Part shown: one piece after another, positions 28,114-37,245 of the stretch | How positions within the stretch are numbered: the stretch's first letter is position 1 | Layout: each line of letters opens with the position of its first letter | Assembly: GCA_014378485.1 (NCBI GenBank) | Contig: JACMNO010000069.1 | Location: forward strand, 62,001 to 126,000 | Length of the DNA stretch: 64,000 nucleotides | Origin: Bacteroidia bacterium | GTDB taxonomy: Bacteria; Bacteroidota; Bacteroidia; B-17B0; Aurantibacillaceae | Direction: 5' to 3' | The notes under the pieces: model-generated | What the model was told of the DNA's origin: nothing | The model's input: the letters and a program-made list of their open reading frames with translations, nothing else | Database searches by the model: none | Translations under genes and position numbers: made by a program

Positions 28114-28173
28114 ATCATTTAAGTATTTGATAATCAATCATAATATTTTTTAGGTAAAAATTTAAAAAGGGGC

Positions 28174-28181
28174 TATATTTG
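28174..28181 (+). promoter_or_regulatory. TAnnTTTG promoter element of the TerC gene
   Basis: TATATTTG, ending 15 bases before the ATG at 28197. It overlaps the alternative TTG start at 28179, which argues that the ATG is the true start. Confidence 0.65.
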
Positions 28182-28196
28182 TATTTTAATATATAT

Positions 28197-28991
28197 ATGC
28201 ACAGTTTATCTTCCGATTTATCCCATTTACTATCTATTAACGGACTCATTAGCTTATTGACATTAACAATATTGGAAATCATCCTTGGAATCGATAATAT
28301 CATCTTTATTTCCATCGCTGTTGATAAATTACCTCGGGAACAACAAGCCAAAGCCCGAACTATTGGTTTACTATTAGCCCTGATAGTAAGAAGCGTGCTG
28401 TTATTTTTTGTGGGATATATAGCAGGCTTAAAAGAACCATTTTTTTATATTGGAGCTTACGGTATATCCGGAAAAGCCATTATATTGTTAAGTGGCGGTA
28501 TATTTTTATTAATAAAAACGTGGCAGGAAATACAGGAAAATGTTCATGGAGATGAAGATGAAATTGGTCCGAGTAAAAAAGGAAAATCTACGTTCAATGC
28601 CATTATTATGCAAATCATTATTATTGATTTTGTGTTTTCATTCGACAGTATTTTAGCTGCTGTAGGTTTATCAGGAATTGTTTTGATCATGGTATCCGCT
28701 GTTGTGATATCGATGTTATTAATGATCCTGTTTTCGGGCCTTGTTGCTGATTTTATTAATAAAAATCCTGGTATAAAAATGATTGCTTTATGTTTTTTGT
28801 TGGTGATTGGCGGTATACTGGTTGCTGAAGCTTTAATTGACTGCTATAATACTTCTCTGCCACACGAACAACATTTAGAGCTTAATAAGAACTATGCTTA
28901 CTTAGCTTTGGCATTTGCCATGCTGATAGAATATTTTAACATCAAGGAGCGCAAACTGAAACGCTCCAAAGATTTTACACAGGAAGATTAG
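28197..28991 (+). CDS. TerC family integral membrane protein
   Basis: Inner-membrane protein of 264 residues with seven or so transmembrane segments. The TerC signature is clear: LTILEIILGIDNIIFISIAVDKLP near the N-terminus, with conserved acidic residues in the membrane, and IIDFVFSFDSILAAVGLSG as the second half-motif. The family is linked to manganese export, co-translocational metalation and tellurite resistance, so a metal (probably Mn) homeostasis role is the best guess. A TTG at 28179 extends the frame by six codons but lies in the promoter element. The stop is one base from the convergent recO stop. Confidence 0.9.
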   Translation: MHSLSSDLSHLLSINGLISLLTLTILEIILGIDNIIFISIAVDKLPREQQAKARTIGLLLALIVRSVLLFFVGYIAGLKEPFFYIGAYGISGKAIILLSGGIFLLIKTWQEIQENVHGDEDEIGPSKKGKSTFNAIIMQIIIIDFVFSFDSILAAVGLSGIVLIMVSAVVISMLLMILFSGLVADFINKNPGIKMIALCFLLVIGGILVAEALIDCYNTSLPHEQHLELNKNYAYLALAFAMLIEYFNIKERKLKRSKDFTQED

Positions 28992-28992
28992 T

Positions 28993-29718
28993 TTACATTT
29001 CCGTTACCATCTCTTGCATCACCCTGTATGATCTGAACTCTACCAAACCCGGAATCTGCATTTTGTAATAATGCAGCAGGCAATCCAACAGTGCGAGGCG
29101 CTCACTTCTGTTTATTTTTTTTTGATAAGAAAGAGAATAAGAAAATAATTCAGAGAACAGTTCAGATTGCCAATAATCAAATCCTAAAGGGAAATTTTTT
29201 GTGGTTGAACAAAATTTTCCTTCAAGCGTATCAAAATAGGCATTAATTTTATCCCTGTTATTAACAGGGTAAAAGCCCAGATGCTTTGTCAACTCAAATA
29301 AAAAATAAATATGGGTATCGAAATAATTGTCAACCGCTTTATCCAGCCATTGATAGGTCCCACAAATTAGATCAAACAAATCATCGTTCGCAGACTGTTC
29401 TTTAAGGCATTTATATAAAACTTCATTTAAAAACTGGGCAATACAAATTTTGGTGAAATTAGAATGCAGTTCGGTATAAACAAACAAGCATTTGATCTCA
29501 CTCAATTGTTGAATCTCTTTATTTTCTTTTAAAGAAATAACACATTCAATTTGTGTTAAAGGTTGAATGACACCCGATTTAATTTTTGCTTTCGGTCCAT
29601 TTCCAACATTAATATTCGCTGTTATTAATCCAAAATCCTTAGTGTAAATTTTAGAAATGATTTTTTTATCGGCATATTTTATATTATGCAAAACAATGCC
29701 TTTTGTGGTATAAAGCAT
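28993..29718 (-). CDS. recO: DNA repair protein RecO
   Basis: Recombination mediator RecO, 241 residues, which loads RecA onto SSB-coated DNA with RecR and anneals strands. The N-terminal OB fold opens with the family pattern (LYTTKGIVLHNIKYADKKIISKIYTKDFGLITANINVG), followed by PLTQIECVISLKENKEIQQLSEIKC and a helical C-domain (FLNEVLYKCLKEQ... FELTKHLGFYP). The usual zinc-finger cysteines of many RecO proteins are not arranged as CxxC here, as in other Bacteroidota. The ATG overlaps the porZ stop, so recO is translationally coupled to porZ. Confidence 0.92.
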   Translation of the reverse strand: MLYTTKGIVLHNIKYADKKIISKIYTKDFGLITANINVGNGPKAKIKSGVIQPLTQIECVISLKENKEIQQLSEIKCLFVYTELHSNFTKICIAQFLNEVLYKCLKEQSANDDLFDLICGTYQWLDKAVDNYFDTHIYFLFELTKHLGFYPVNNRDKINAYFDTLEGKFCSTTKNFPLGFDYWQSELFSELFSYSLSYQKKINRSERLALLDCLLHYYKMQIPGLVEFRSYRVMQEMVTEM

Positions 29719-32060
29719 TAATTAATGATCAATAATTTAGCGGTGGCTGATTTATCTCCATTCGCGGATGAACAATAAATCATGTAAACTCCGCTTGCGG
29801 CTTTGGTTCCGCTAAACGACTGAAGATTCCAAACAACCTGCCCTCCCTGCGATTTTGTTGACCAGATAAGATTTCCATTAACATCAGTAATCTTAACATC
29901 AGCCTCATCTATTAATCCGGTAATATAAACAGGTGTTGATGATCCTGGCCTGATGGGGTTGGGGAAAGCATGAACTTTTGTGAAATCATCAAATCCTTTA
30001 ATAATTGGAGTTCTGAAAGACTGGATTCCTTTGTCAGTAGCAAAAAAAACATCACCTGTTGTTTCATCGGTGGCAATATCTTTTATTATGTTTGAATAAA
30101 TAGGACTGCTTTCCTCAGTAAAATGATAAATCTCTTCCTGACCATCAGAAGAAAAACAATAAACGCCGGAACTCTCTGTCCCTATCCACTTTCTGTTAAC
30201 ACCATCCACCGCTATTGCTGTAATAACATCATTTTCCAATAATATCTGAACGTGTCCATCCTGCTCAATCAAAATTTGCTGGCTGTCCCAGTTTGAATTA
30301 GTAAATACGTTTTCAGGGTTATAAAAAACTGCAATACCTTTAGCAGTACCTACCCATATTTTGCCATCTTTATCTGCACAAATAGACCTAACATCTACCG
30401 ATGGTAATTTTCCGTTACCCTGGCCTGTGCTTAAAAATCTTGTATTTGAAGAGTTAGGTTGCGATAAGCCATTTACATCCTTATAAATCATTAATCCAAC
30501 GTTACGAGGCAGTACAATCCAAGCCTGGTCATACTTATCAAATATAATTTTTGAAATTGTAGGCTGAACAACAAATTGTTCAAAATCCAAAAGTGTCCAT
30601 AAATTATTTGTTTTTTTTACCGCTATACATTTTTTACCAAGGGTTATTGAAGCCCATATATTGGAATTTTTGTCAAAACTAACCCCTGTAATCCTGATAT
30701 CACTGCCTCCATTAATACCAACTAAAGGACTATTACCATACTTATAAACGCCCTGTATTTGGTTATTCTTAAAATCTACGAGGCCACTGGCCATGCATGC
30801 AAAAGCAATATGTTCTTTATTATTAGGATCAATTGATACCGCATTTACATCCCTTATGGAATCGGGGAATTCATTTTGTAGAGAGCGCCATTCACCATTT
30901 TCATAAATATTTGCTCTATACTTTTGATATTGTGCATTAAAGACCACTCCCAAATCAACAGGTGCAACTACCAGTTTACCATCTTTAATATCAAGATCAT
31001 TCACTACATTATGTGAAGGCCCATTTAATTTAAGTCTTTCATTTGGAGTCCATGGAGCACCACCGGATTTTATTAAACCATGATTTTGGTCAGCAACCCA
31101 ATACAAATTATTATTTTCATAATACAAGTCATTAATTTTAGCATATAGGTTGTCGTTATAGCCATAATCAGTCAAGTAATTTAACCTCGATCCCGAAGAA
31201 TTATATTCCGCAACACCATATTGATCAATAATTAAAAGTTTATTATATTTAGAGTAATCGTATAATTTTATATTTTCTGAATTAATGTAGTTTCCATTAA
31301 TCGAATATTTCATCCAACCAGCATTTGTCAATTCATAAAGAGTATCTTTTAAGGAAGTATTTGACTTTAGTTTTTCAGAATAATTAACTATGATTTTGCC
31401 ATTGAAATTAACGATACTATTGTACGGACCCGGAGCAATTCCGGCACTCAAGGGCCTCCAATTTTGATAATTGCTTAAATTAGTATTTGTTTTTCCATAG
31501 TAAATACCTGTTGGAGTAGCGGCAAAAACAGCAGTATCGTTCCTGGTAACCTGGTACACTTCCATGGTTGCAATTCCATTTCCAAGATAATAAGTATCTT
31601 TAATTTCAAGTTTATCCGTATCAAATAAAATAATTCCAAACCCACACGAGATATAGGCAAAATTGTCTTTAAAATATACTTCATTAATATATTTTTTTCC
31701 CTGAATAATTTTTCTTTTAACATCTGAGATGTTTATGATTTTCCCATCGGGTTTAATAACATCAATATTTGTGTTATTATAAATAACTAAAACATCATTA
31801 TTATAATCATTCTTCCTTAACAATTTAATCCCAACATCTGACAATCCATTAATCTTAGTTAATTTTTCCAGGCTATTATCAGATTCATCATACTTTGATA
31901 ATCCTGAACCGTTTGACGCATAAACGATTCCTCCAGCTTTAACAACACTATTTGCATAATTGTAAGATAAATGATCAACCCATTGACCGATCTTTACTTG
32001 TGAAAAAGCAACCAGGTTTAAAACTACAAGAAATATAAAAATTTTGATTTTGAAACGCAT
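29718..32060 (-). CDS. porZ: type IX secretion system protein PorZ
   Basis: Protein of 780 residues: signal peptide (ending VAFSQ), then the PorZ N-terminal signature (KIGQWVDHLSYNYANSVVKAGGIVYASNGSGLSKYDESDNSLEKLTKINGLSD), two beta-propeller-like domains built of short repeats (for example GKIWVGTAKGIAVFYNPEN), and a C-terminal T9SS type A-like domain (VHAFPNPIRPGSSTPVYITG to SATAKLLIIN). PorZ works at the cell surface with the attachment complex PorU/PorV/PorQ, which removes sorting domains and anchors T9SS cargo. Linkage with recO is a conserved Bacteroidota arrangement and supports the call. Confidence 0.9.
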   Translation of the reverse strand: MRFKIKIFIFLVVLNLVAFSQVKIGQWVDHLSYNYANSVVKAGGIVYASNGSGLSKYDESDNSLEKLTKINGLSDVGIKLLRKNDYNNDVLVIYNNTNIDVIKPDGKIINISDVKRKIIQGKKYINEVYFKDNFAYISCGFGIILFDTDKLEIKDTYYLGNGIATMEVYQVTRNDTAVFAATPTGIYYGKTNTNLSNYQNWRPLSAGIAPGPYNSIVNFNGKIIVNYSEKLKSNTSLKDTLYELTNAGWMKYSINGNYINSENIKLYDYSKYNKLLIIDQYGVAEYNSSGSRLNYLTDYGYNDNLYAKINDLYYENNNLYWVADQNHGLIKSGGAPWTPNERLKLNGPSHNVVNDLDIKDGKLVVAPVDLGVVFNAQYQKYRANIYENGEWRSLQNEFPDSIRDVNAVSIDPNNKEHIAFACMASGLVDFKNNQIQGVYKYGNSPLVGINGGSDIRITGVSFDKNSNIWASITLGKKCIAVKKTNNLWTLLDFEQFVVQPTISKIIFDKYDQAWIVLPRNVGLMIYKDVNGLSQPNSSNTRFLSTGQGNGKLPSVDVRSICADKDGKIWVGTAKGIAVFYNPENVFTNSNWDSQQILIEQDGHVQILLENDVITAIAVDGVNRKWIGTESSGVYCFSSDGQEEIYHFTEESSPIYSNIIKDIATDETTGDVFFATDKGIQSFRTPIIKGFDDFTKVHAFPNPIRPGSSTPVYITGLIDEADVKITDVNGNLIWSTKSQGGQVVWNLQSFSGTKAASGVYMIYCSSANGDKSATAKLLIIN

Positions 32061-32118
32061 GTGGTTATAACGATATTAAAAATAAAATATTGTAGCTAAT
32101 GAGCATAAATTTAATACT

Positions 32119-32126
32119 TATATTTG
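32119..32126 (+). promoter_or_regulatory. TAnnTTTG promoter element of the tRNA-Arg gene
   Basis: TATATTTG ending 12 bases before the first base of the mature tRNA. No clear -33 TTTG at 19-base spacing. Confidence 0.6.
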
Positions 32127-32137
32127 TTAAACAAAAC

Positions 32138-32209
32138 GGCTTTGTAGTACAATGGATAGTATATAGGTTTCCGAAGCCTACGATCCAGGTTCGATTCCTG
32201 GCAGGGCCA
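32138..32209 (+). tRNA. trnR-CCG: tRNA-Arg (anticodon CCG)
   Basis: Cloverleaf of 72 bases. The acceptor stem GGCTTTG pairs with CAGGGCC (two G-U pairs), the anticodon stem TAGGT/GCCTA closes the loop TTCCGAA with CCG at positions 34-36, and the T arm CCAGG-TTCGATT-CCTGG is canonical. The discriminator is A73; the 3' CCA is not fully encoded, so the CCA-adding enzyme at 55032 is needed. It decodes CGG. Confidence 0.95.
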
Positions 32210-32213
32210 CTCC

Positions 32214-32250
32214 GAGGGAGCATTTGAAATTTCAAACTCCCTCTTTTTTT
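32214..32250 (+). terminator. intrinsic terminator of the tRNA-Arg gene
   Basis: GAGGGAG (32214-32220) pairs with CTCCCTC (32237-32243), enclosing a second palindrome TTTGAAATTTCAAA, and is followed by seven T. It lies five bases after the tRNA 3' end. Confidence 0.88.
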
Positions 32251-32321
32251 ATAAAACCATTTGTATATAGGCAAACAAAATTAAGCCATCTTTCATTTTA
32301 AATAATATAAACCTAAATAAA

Positions 32322-33839
32322 TTATACGATACTTAGACAAATTTCTGCAACTGTGCCGGATTCTGATCTATAATTTAAAGTTGCATCTATTTGTTTAACA
32401 AGATCATCCAGTATATGCAATCCAACAGAGTGGCTTTTTAATGCTCCTCTATCAAAACCAGCACCACTATCTTTCACTACTAATTTTATTTCTTTACCTT
32501 CTTCAGTCAAATTCACTTCAATAATTCCTTTTTTAACATTTTTGAATGCATGCTTGTAGGAATTTGTAACTAACTCATTTAGTATCAGAGCTAGCGGAAT
32601 TGCAATTTTTACTCCTAAAACAACGTCATCAATTTTAGATTTAATATCTATTCCTTCATGGCTTGCAGAAAATGAATCAGTGAGATTATCCAAAACTTCA
32701 TTTAAATATTGCTTTAGATTTATATTGATGTATGATTTCGATTTATATAATAACTCATGCAATTTTGCGATTGAATCTAAACGATTGCGTGATTCCTGAA
32801 AAAGACTTTTATGATATTCATCTTTAGCTTTTTCACCTTCTAAATTAATCAAGCTTGAAATAACAGCAAAGTTATTTTTTACCCTATGTTGAAACTCTTT
32901 CATTAAATTTTTTTGAACTTCTAAGGATTCTTTTAACTCGCCAGTAATTCTTTGCCTATGGTTTGTTTCAATTGCCAAAGAAATCATTTGTGCCACAATT
33001 AGGCCAAATTGCCTTTCTTGCTGATTCCAAATTCTTATATTAGCGGTATGCTCAAAGCATAATACTCCAATCATGTCGCCTTCAATACGAATTGGAATAT
33101 CCATCAATGCATAAATATTATGAGGCTTAAGATAAGATTCCACTAATTCAGCAGTTTGAGGATCGGTTAAGGCTTCAGAGGCAATGATGATTTTTTCAGT
33201 ATCAAACAATTTAAAATAATTGGGCATATTTGCCCGTAACAAAGTTTGTTGTTCAACTAATTTATTTTCAACAGCGTCAAAATTTCCAATACAATCAATT
33301 TGCGATTGATCTTCATTAAATACCCAGGCATTTATTCGCTGATTATCCATAGAACGTGATGCCGATTCAAGAATTTCAAGAATGGCTTTATCTAATTCTC
33401 CATTCCTAATTTTTCTTGATTTAGCTAAGTTTTCTATAGTGATCGCTTTTCGAATAATATCATCCTGATTTCGCTGGAATGGGGTGTTATCCTTTAAATA
33501 TATTATATATCTTAAATCACCGTTTATATCATATCCTTTTGTATATCGAACCCGTGCCGTAAAATCAGTTCCATCTTTATTATGAAATTTTTTATAATGT
33601 TTAAACGATGAATTTATTTCTTTCGCTTCAAAGATGGAATGTAGTTCATACACGTCTTCAGGAAAAACTTCTTTCGCATTCTTTTCTATGAAGTCTTCCC
33701 TTTTATAACCTGTTATTTGCAGGATGTAATCACTAACATATGTTATCTCAAAATCTGAATTAAGAATAACGATTCCATCATTAAAATTATTAAGTAAATG
33801 CTTAAAAAATTCATCCTGAATTTCAAATAATGTTTTCAT
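32322..33839 (-). CDS. PAS-GAF sensor histidine kinase, HisKA_2 type
   Basis: Soluble histidine kinase, 505 residues: PAS domain at about 13-120 (FNDGIVILNSDFEITYVSDYILQITGY), GAF domain at about 145-290 (IDCIGNF, MDIPIRIEGDMIGVLCFEH), HisKA_2 phosphoacceptor with H318 in EFQHRVKNNFAVISSLINLE, and HATPase_c (LILNELVTNSYKHAF, DSGAGF, SVGLHILDDLVKQI). HisKA_2 kinases often act on stand-alone receivers or anti-sigma switches in general stress responses. No receiver gene is adjacent. There are no transmembrane segments, so the signal is cytoplasmic; the ligand of PAS or GAF is unknown. Confidence 0.9.
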   Translation of the reverse strand: MKTLFEIQDEFFKHLLNNFNDGIVILNSDFEITYVSDYILQITGYKREDFIEKNAKEVFPEDVYELHSIFEAKEINSSFKHYKKFHNKDGTDFTARVRYTKGYDINGDLRYIIYLKDNTPFQRNQDDIIRKAITIENLAKSRKIRNGELDKAILEILESASRSMDNQRINAWVFNEDQSQIDCIGNFDAVENKLVEQQTLLRANMPNYFKLFDTEKIIIASEALTDPQTAELVESYLKPHNIYALMDIPIRIEGDMIGVLCFEHTANIRIWNQQERQFGLIVAQMISLAIETNHRQRITGELKESLEVQKNLMKEFQHRVKNNFAVISSLINLEGEKAKDEYHKSLFQESRNRLDSIAKLHELLYKSKSYININLKQYLNEVLDNLTDSFSASHEGIDIKSKIDDVVLGVKIAIPLALILNELVTNSYKHAFKNVKKGIIEVNLTEEGKEIKLVVKDSGAGFDRGALKSHSVGLHILDDLVKQIDATLNYRSESGTVAEICLSIV

Positions 33840-33961
33840 TCGTTAATTATTTTTAATTATCATAGTAAATTTAGTTAAAAACAATTACTATATTTTTTAT
33901 ATTAATGCAAAACATTTCCTAACCTAATATGTTGTAATCCAATAATGTGTATATTTAAACG

Positions 33962-34291
33962 TTGAAAATTAAATTCAAAATATTATTTTCTGTTACACTA
34001 TTGGCAGTTGTATTATTTGCGGCTGTTCCTAAAGTATATATTCATGCTTTATTAGGTCATGATCATGCAACTGTTCAGTCAACTTCTGACCTTAGCGTTA
34101 TTCAATCAAACGGAACGCAAGATTGTAATTTCGAAAAATTTGACACACCAGTATATTACACCGTTTTTAAATTTATTCTGAATTTTCTCCCTTTAAAAGA
34201 CCCTAAGCAAACATCTTACTTTTATTATAAGAATTCAATTCTCCAACCTCAATATAATACTTCTCTTTTAAGAGGTCCACCGATAGCTTAA
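33962..34291 (+). CDS. small membrane-anchored His/Asp-containing protein upstream of yidD and a TonB receptor
   Basis: Protein of 109 residues starting at TTG (no upstream ATG). Residues 1-24 form a hydrophobic signal or anchor (FKILFSVTLLAVVLFAAVPKVYIHALLGHDHATV), immediately followed by HALLGHDH, a possible metal-binding cluster. The C-terminal half is polar with aromatic residues. I recognise the type: short proteins with V-P-K-x4-HxLxxHxD-like openings that precede TonB receptors in Bacteroidota, generally unnamed. With the TonB receptor downstream it probably belongs to a metal (for example Zn or Cu) uptake or sensing unit. This is inference by context. Confidence 0.6.
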   Translation: MKIKFKILFSVTLLAVVLFAAVPKVYIHALLGHDHATVQSTSDLSVIQSNGTQDCNFEKFDTPVYYTVFKFILNFLPLKDPKQTSYFYYKNSILQPQYNTSLLRGPPIA

Positions 34292-34336
34292 TTTATTTTT
34301 AAAATAATTTGAGTTATTAACTTTTAAAAAAACAAA

Positions 34337-34546
34337 TTGAAGTTTATCCCCTTAGCGATCATTCGCTTTTACCAATATACAATATCTCCGCTGTTAAAAC
34401 CATCATGTCGGTTTACACCTTCCTGTTCGCAATATGGACTGGACGCTATAAACAAGTATGGTGCTTTTAAAGGTAGTTGGATGGTATTAAAGCGTATTTG
34501 CCGTTGCAACCCATGGGGAGGCAGTGGATATGATCCGGTAAAATAG
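34337..34546 (+). CDS. yidD: membrane protein insertion efficiency factor YidD
   Basis: YidD, 69 residues, a small membrane-associated protein that aids YidC-dependent insertion. The full signature is present: [23 protein letters not shown] with its cysteines and [17 protein letters not shown] at the C-terminus. The start codon is TTG ([18 protein letters not shown]). In most bacteria yidD sits with rpmH, rnpA and yidC; here it lies between a small membrane protein and a TonB receptor, an arrangement seen in Bacteroidota. An interspersed repeat begins five bases after its stop. Confidence 0.93.
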   Translation: MKFIPLAIIRFYQYTISPLLKPSCRFTPSCSQYGLDAINKYGAFKGSWMVLKRICRCNPWGGSGYDPVK

Positions 34547-34550
34547 TTTT

Positions 34551-34658
34551 GCGTGAGGGATTGAAGTGAAAATCCTTTTTGCCTGTCTTTTGCAAATCAC
34601 GCTATAGCGTGAGTAATGAAAAGCCCGACCCGCTATTTGGCGGGACACGCCCAAATAA
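34551..34658 (+). repeat. interspersed repeat, copy A
   Basis: Intergenic unit opening GCGTGAGGGATTG and closing AAAAGCCCGACCCGC then GGGACACGCCCAAATAA, with an internal palindrome TCACGCTATAGCGTGA. The same unit occurs in inverted orientation at 56432-56520. It is GC-rich against an AT-rich background and non-coding. Copy A has an extra CTATTTGGC-type insert inside the terminal hairpin (CCCGC...GCGGG). Confidence 0.85.
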
Positions 34659-34693
34659 GGTAAAATAAATTTCTTTAAAAAATCAAAATTCTT

Positions 34694-37186
34694 ATGTCAA
34701 TTAAATACATTATTTACCTTTTTGCATTAATCGTGTCAATCAGTACTCAGGCTCAAACAGTGTTTACAGGAATTATAAAAGACAAGCAAACCAACGAAGT
34801 TTTACCGGGAGCCATTTTATATTTTCCTGATCTCAAAAGTTCCAGTGTTTCAAAAACGGATGGTTCATTTGAGATCAATCATCTACCTTCTATCAAAGCA
34901 TTGTTGCAGGTACGATTATTAGGATACCAAACTATCATAAAAACCATTGATCTTGCACAAACAACGTCGATTGTTATAGAAATGGAGCAATCACATATAG
35001 AATCCAACGAAGTGGTTGTAACGGGAGTATCAAAAGCTACAGAAATAAAAAGAAATCCCGTTCCTATGGTTTCTATAAACCAACAATACCTGGAACAAAA
35101 TACCGCCACTAACGTGATTGATGCGATGGCTAAAGTACCCGGTGTAAATGTACTGAGCACAGGGCCAAATGTTTCAAAGCCATACATTCGTGGCTTGGGC
35201 TATAACCGTGTATTAACTTTATTTGATGGCGTGAGGCAGGAAGGACAGCAATGGGGTGATGAACATGGTATTGAAATGGATCAGTTTTTAATTAATAGAA
35301 TTGAAGTAATTAAAGGCCCGGCGAGTTTAATTTACGGATCAGATGCCTTGGCTGGTGTAGTTAATTTATTACCCGAAAACACAGCGCCCGACGGAACAAT
35401 TAAAGGAAGTTTACAAACCAATTATCAAACCAATAATGGCCTTTATACAACTTCAGTTGGCCTTGGAGGAAATATAAAAAGTATCGTTTTTGGTATGAGA
35501 GCATCTTATAAAGAAGCATCGAATTATCAAAACAAATATGATGGAAGGGTGCATAATACCGGGTTCAAGGAAAAGGATTTTAATGCTTATTTAGGATTGA
35601 ACAGAAAATGGGGTTATTCTCAATTAAACTTCAGTATCTATGATAATTTACAGGAAATACCGGATGGCAGTCGTGATTCAACAACAAGAAAATTCACTAA
35701 ACAAATAACCGAAGAAGATACCATAAGGCCAATTGTAAGTAATAATGAATTAAATGCATATTCGATTGATCGCATTCATCAGCATGTACAACATTACCGG
35801 TTATTTTCTACCAATCAATTTATTATTGGTCAAAGTAAACTGGCGTTGAAGCTTGGATACCAGCAAAGTATCCGGAAAGAATTTGCGCATCCTCAAAATC
35901 CGGATATACCTGGCCTTTACCTAAATATGAAAACTGCTACTTATGATTTGAAGTTTTATTTACCGGAACTGAAAACCTGGGAATCAACTGTTGGAGTAAA
36001 TGGTATGTACCAAATGAATAATGTAGATAAAGGAACTGAGTTTGTTATTCCTAATTATACCTTGTTTGATTTTGCTCCATTTATTCATTTCAAAAAAGTA
36101 ATCAAAAAAATTGACCTTGCTTTTGGTGCACGCTATGATACCCGTTCATTTCATAATACGGAACTATATACCAACACCAATCCCATCACCGGTTTTGATA
36201 TGACAGTAACAGATACAAGCGGAGCAATAAAACAATTTGATAATTACAGTCATACATTTCATGGTTTTTCCGGAAGCCTTGGTATGACTTATAATATTTC
36301 AGAAAAACTATTGATAAAAGCTAACGTTGCCAGAGGTTTTAGGGCTCCAAATATTTCTGAAATCTCTGCCAAAGGAGTGCATCCCGGTTCAGGTTTTCAA
36401 CAATTGGGCGATGCTAATTTTAAACCCGAAACCAATTTGCAGGAAGATATCGGGATTTTCTTTGATAGTCATCACGTTTCGCTTAGTGCTGAAGTTTTTC
36501 ATAATATGATTGATCATTATATTTTTAATCAAAAACTACAAAGCTTTACCGGCGGAGATTCTATTTATACGGAAGCTGGTAACAGTTACCCTGTTTATAA
36601 ATTCAGACAAACCAAAGCACAATTAGTTGGTGGAGAAGCTCGTATCGATATTCATCCACATCCATTGGATTGGTTACATTTTGAAAATTCTATATCTATA
36701 GTTTATGGTATTAATAAAGGTGGAAACGGCGCCATTATAAATGATAGCAATAAATACCTGCCTTTTATTCCACCCTTGCATACAAATTCAGAACTTCGGG
36801 CAGAGTTACCAAAAAAAATGGGTGTCTTTCATCATTTATATTTTAAAATTGGCATGCAGTATTACGCGGCACAGAATCAGGCATTTTTAGAAAATAACAC
36901 GGAAACCAAAACGCCCGGATATACTTTATTTGATGCGGGCATGGGAACAGACATTTGTATAAAAAAGGAAGTTAAGTTATGTACTGTAGGTATATTTGTT
37001 ACAAACCTTGCTGACATTGCTTACCAATCCAATATGAGCCGTTTAAAATATTTTGATAATTATCCCAATAATGGAACAGGCCGATCTGGCATTTATAGTA
37101 TGGGACGAAACATTAGTTTTAAATTGACAATTCCTTTAAATGTGATACCATTAGCTGGTATTTTTCAGTCTAATACTAATAATTAA
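34694..37186 (+). CDS. TonB-dependent receptor, probable metal uptake
   Basis: TonB-dependent outer-membrane receptor, 830 residues: signal peptide (ending STQAQ), CarboxypepD_reg-like domain at about 22-100 (VFTGIIKDKQTNEVLPGAILYFPD), plug at about 120-235 (VVVTGVSKATEIKRNPVPMVSI... KPYIRGLGYNRVLTLFDGVRQEGQQWGDEHGIEMDQFLINRIEVIKGPASLIYGSDALAGVVNLLP), and barrel to residue 830. The plug and its DEHGIEMDQ segment resemble Bacteroidota receptors predicted to import zinc, copper or metal chelates, and the barrel carries several His-rich loops (IHQHVQHYR, DIHPHPLDWLH). The upstream small HDH protein supports a metal substrate. This specificity is inference. Confidence 0.88.
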   Translation: MSIKYIIYLFALIVSISTQAQTVFTGIIKDKQTNEVLPGAILYFPDLKSSSVSKTDGSFEINHLPSIKALLQVRLLGYQTIIKTIDLAQTTSIVIEMEQSHIESNEVVVTGVSKATEIKRNPVPMVSINQQYLEQNTATNVIDAMAKVPGVNVLSTGPNVSKPYIRGLGYNRVLTLFDGVRQEGQQWGDEHGIEMDQFLINRIEVIKGPASLIYGSDALAGVVNLLPENTAPDGTIKGSLQTNYQTNNGLYTTSVGLGGNIKSIVFGMRASYKEASNYQNKYDGRVHNTGFKEKDFNAYLGLNRKWGYSQLNFSIYDNLQEIPDGSRDSTTRKFTKQITEEDTIRPIVSNNELNAYSIDRIHQHVQHYRLFSTNQFIIGQSKLALKLGYQQSIRKEFAHPQNPDIPGLYLNMKTATYDLKFYLPELKTWESTVGVNGMYQMNNVDKGTEFVIPNYTLFDFAPFIHFKKVIKKIDLAFGARYDTRSFHNTELYTNTNPITGFDMTVTDTSGAIKQFDNYSHTFHGFSGSLGMTYNISEKLLIKANVARGFRAPNISEISAKGVHPGSGFQQLGDANFKPETNLQEDIGIFFDSHHVSLSAEVFHNMIDHYIFNQKLQSFTGGDSIYTEAGNSYPVYKFRQTKAQLVGGEARIDIHPHPLDWLHFENSISIVYGINKGGNGAIINDSNKYLPFIPPLHTNSELRAELPKKMGVFHHLYFKIGMQYYAAQNQAFLENNTETKTPGYTLFDAGMGTDICIKKEVKLCTVGIFVTNLADIAYQSNMSRLKYFDNYPNNGTGRSGIYSMGRNISFKLTIPLNVIPLAGIFQSNTNN

Positions 37187-37245
37187 ATTGTCAATATTTT
37201 TTCTATTTAAATTAGACTATTTTATAAAAGCTACATGTATGCATT

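Noticed and set aside
28179-28196. TTG at 28179 as start of the TerC gene
   Set aside because: It lies within the TAnnTTTG promoter element, upstream of the expected transcription start; ATG 28197 is preferred.
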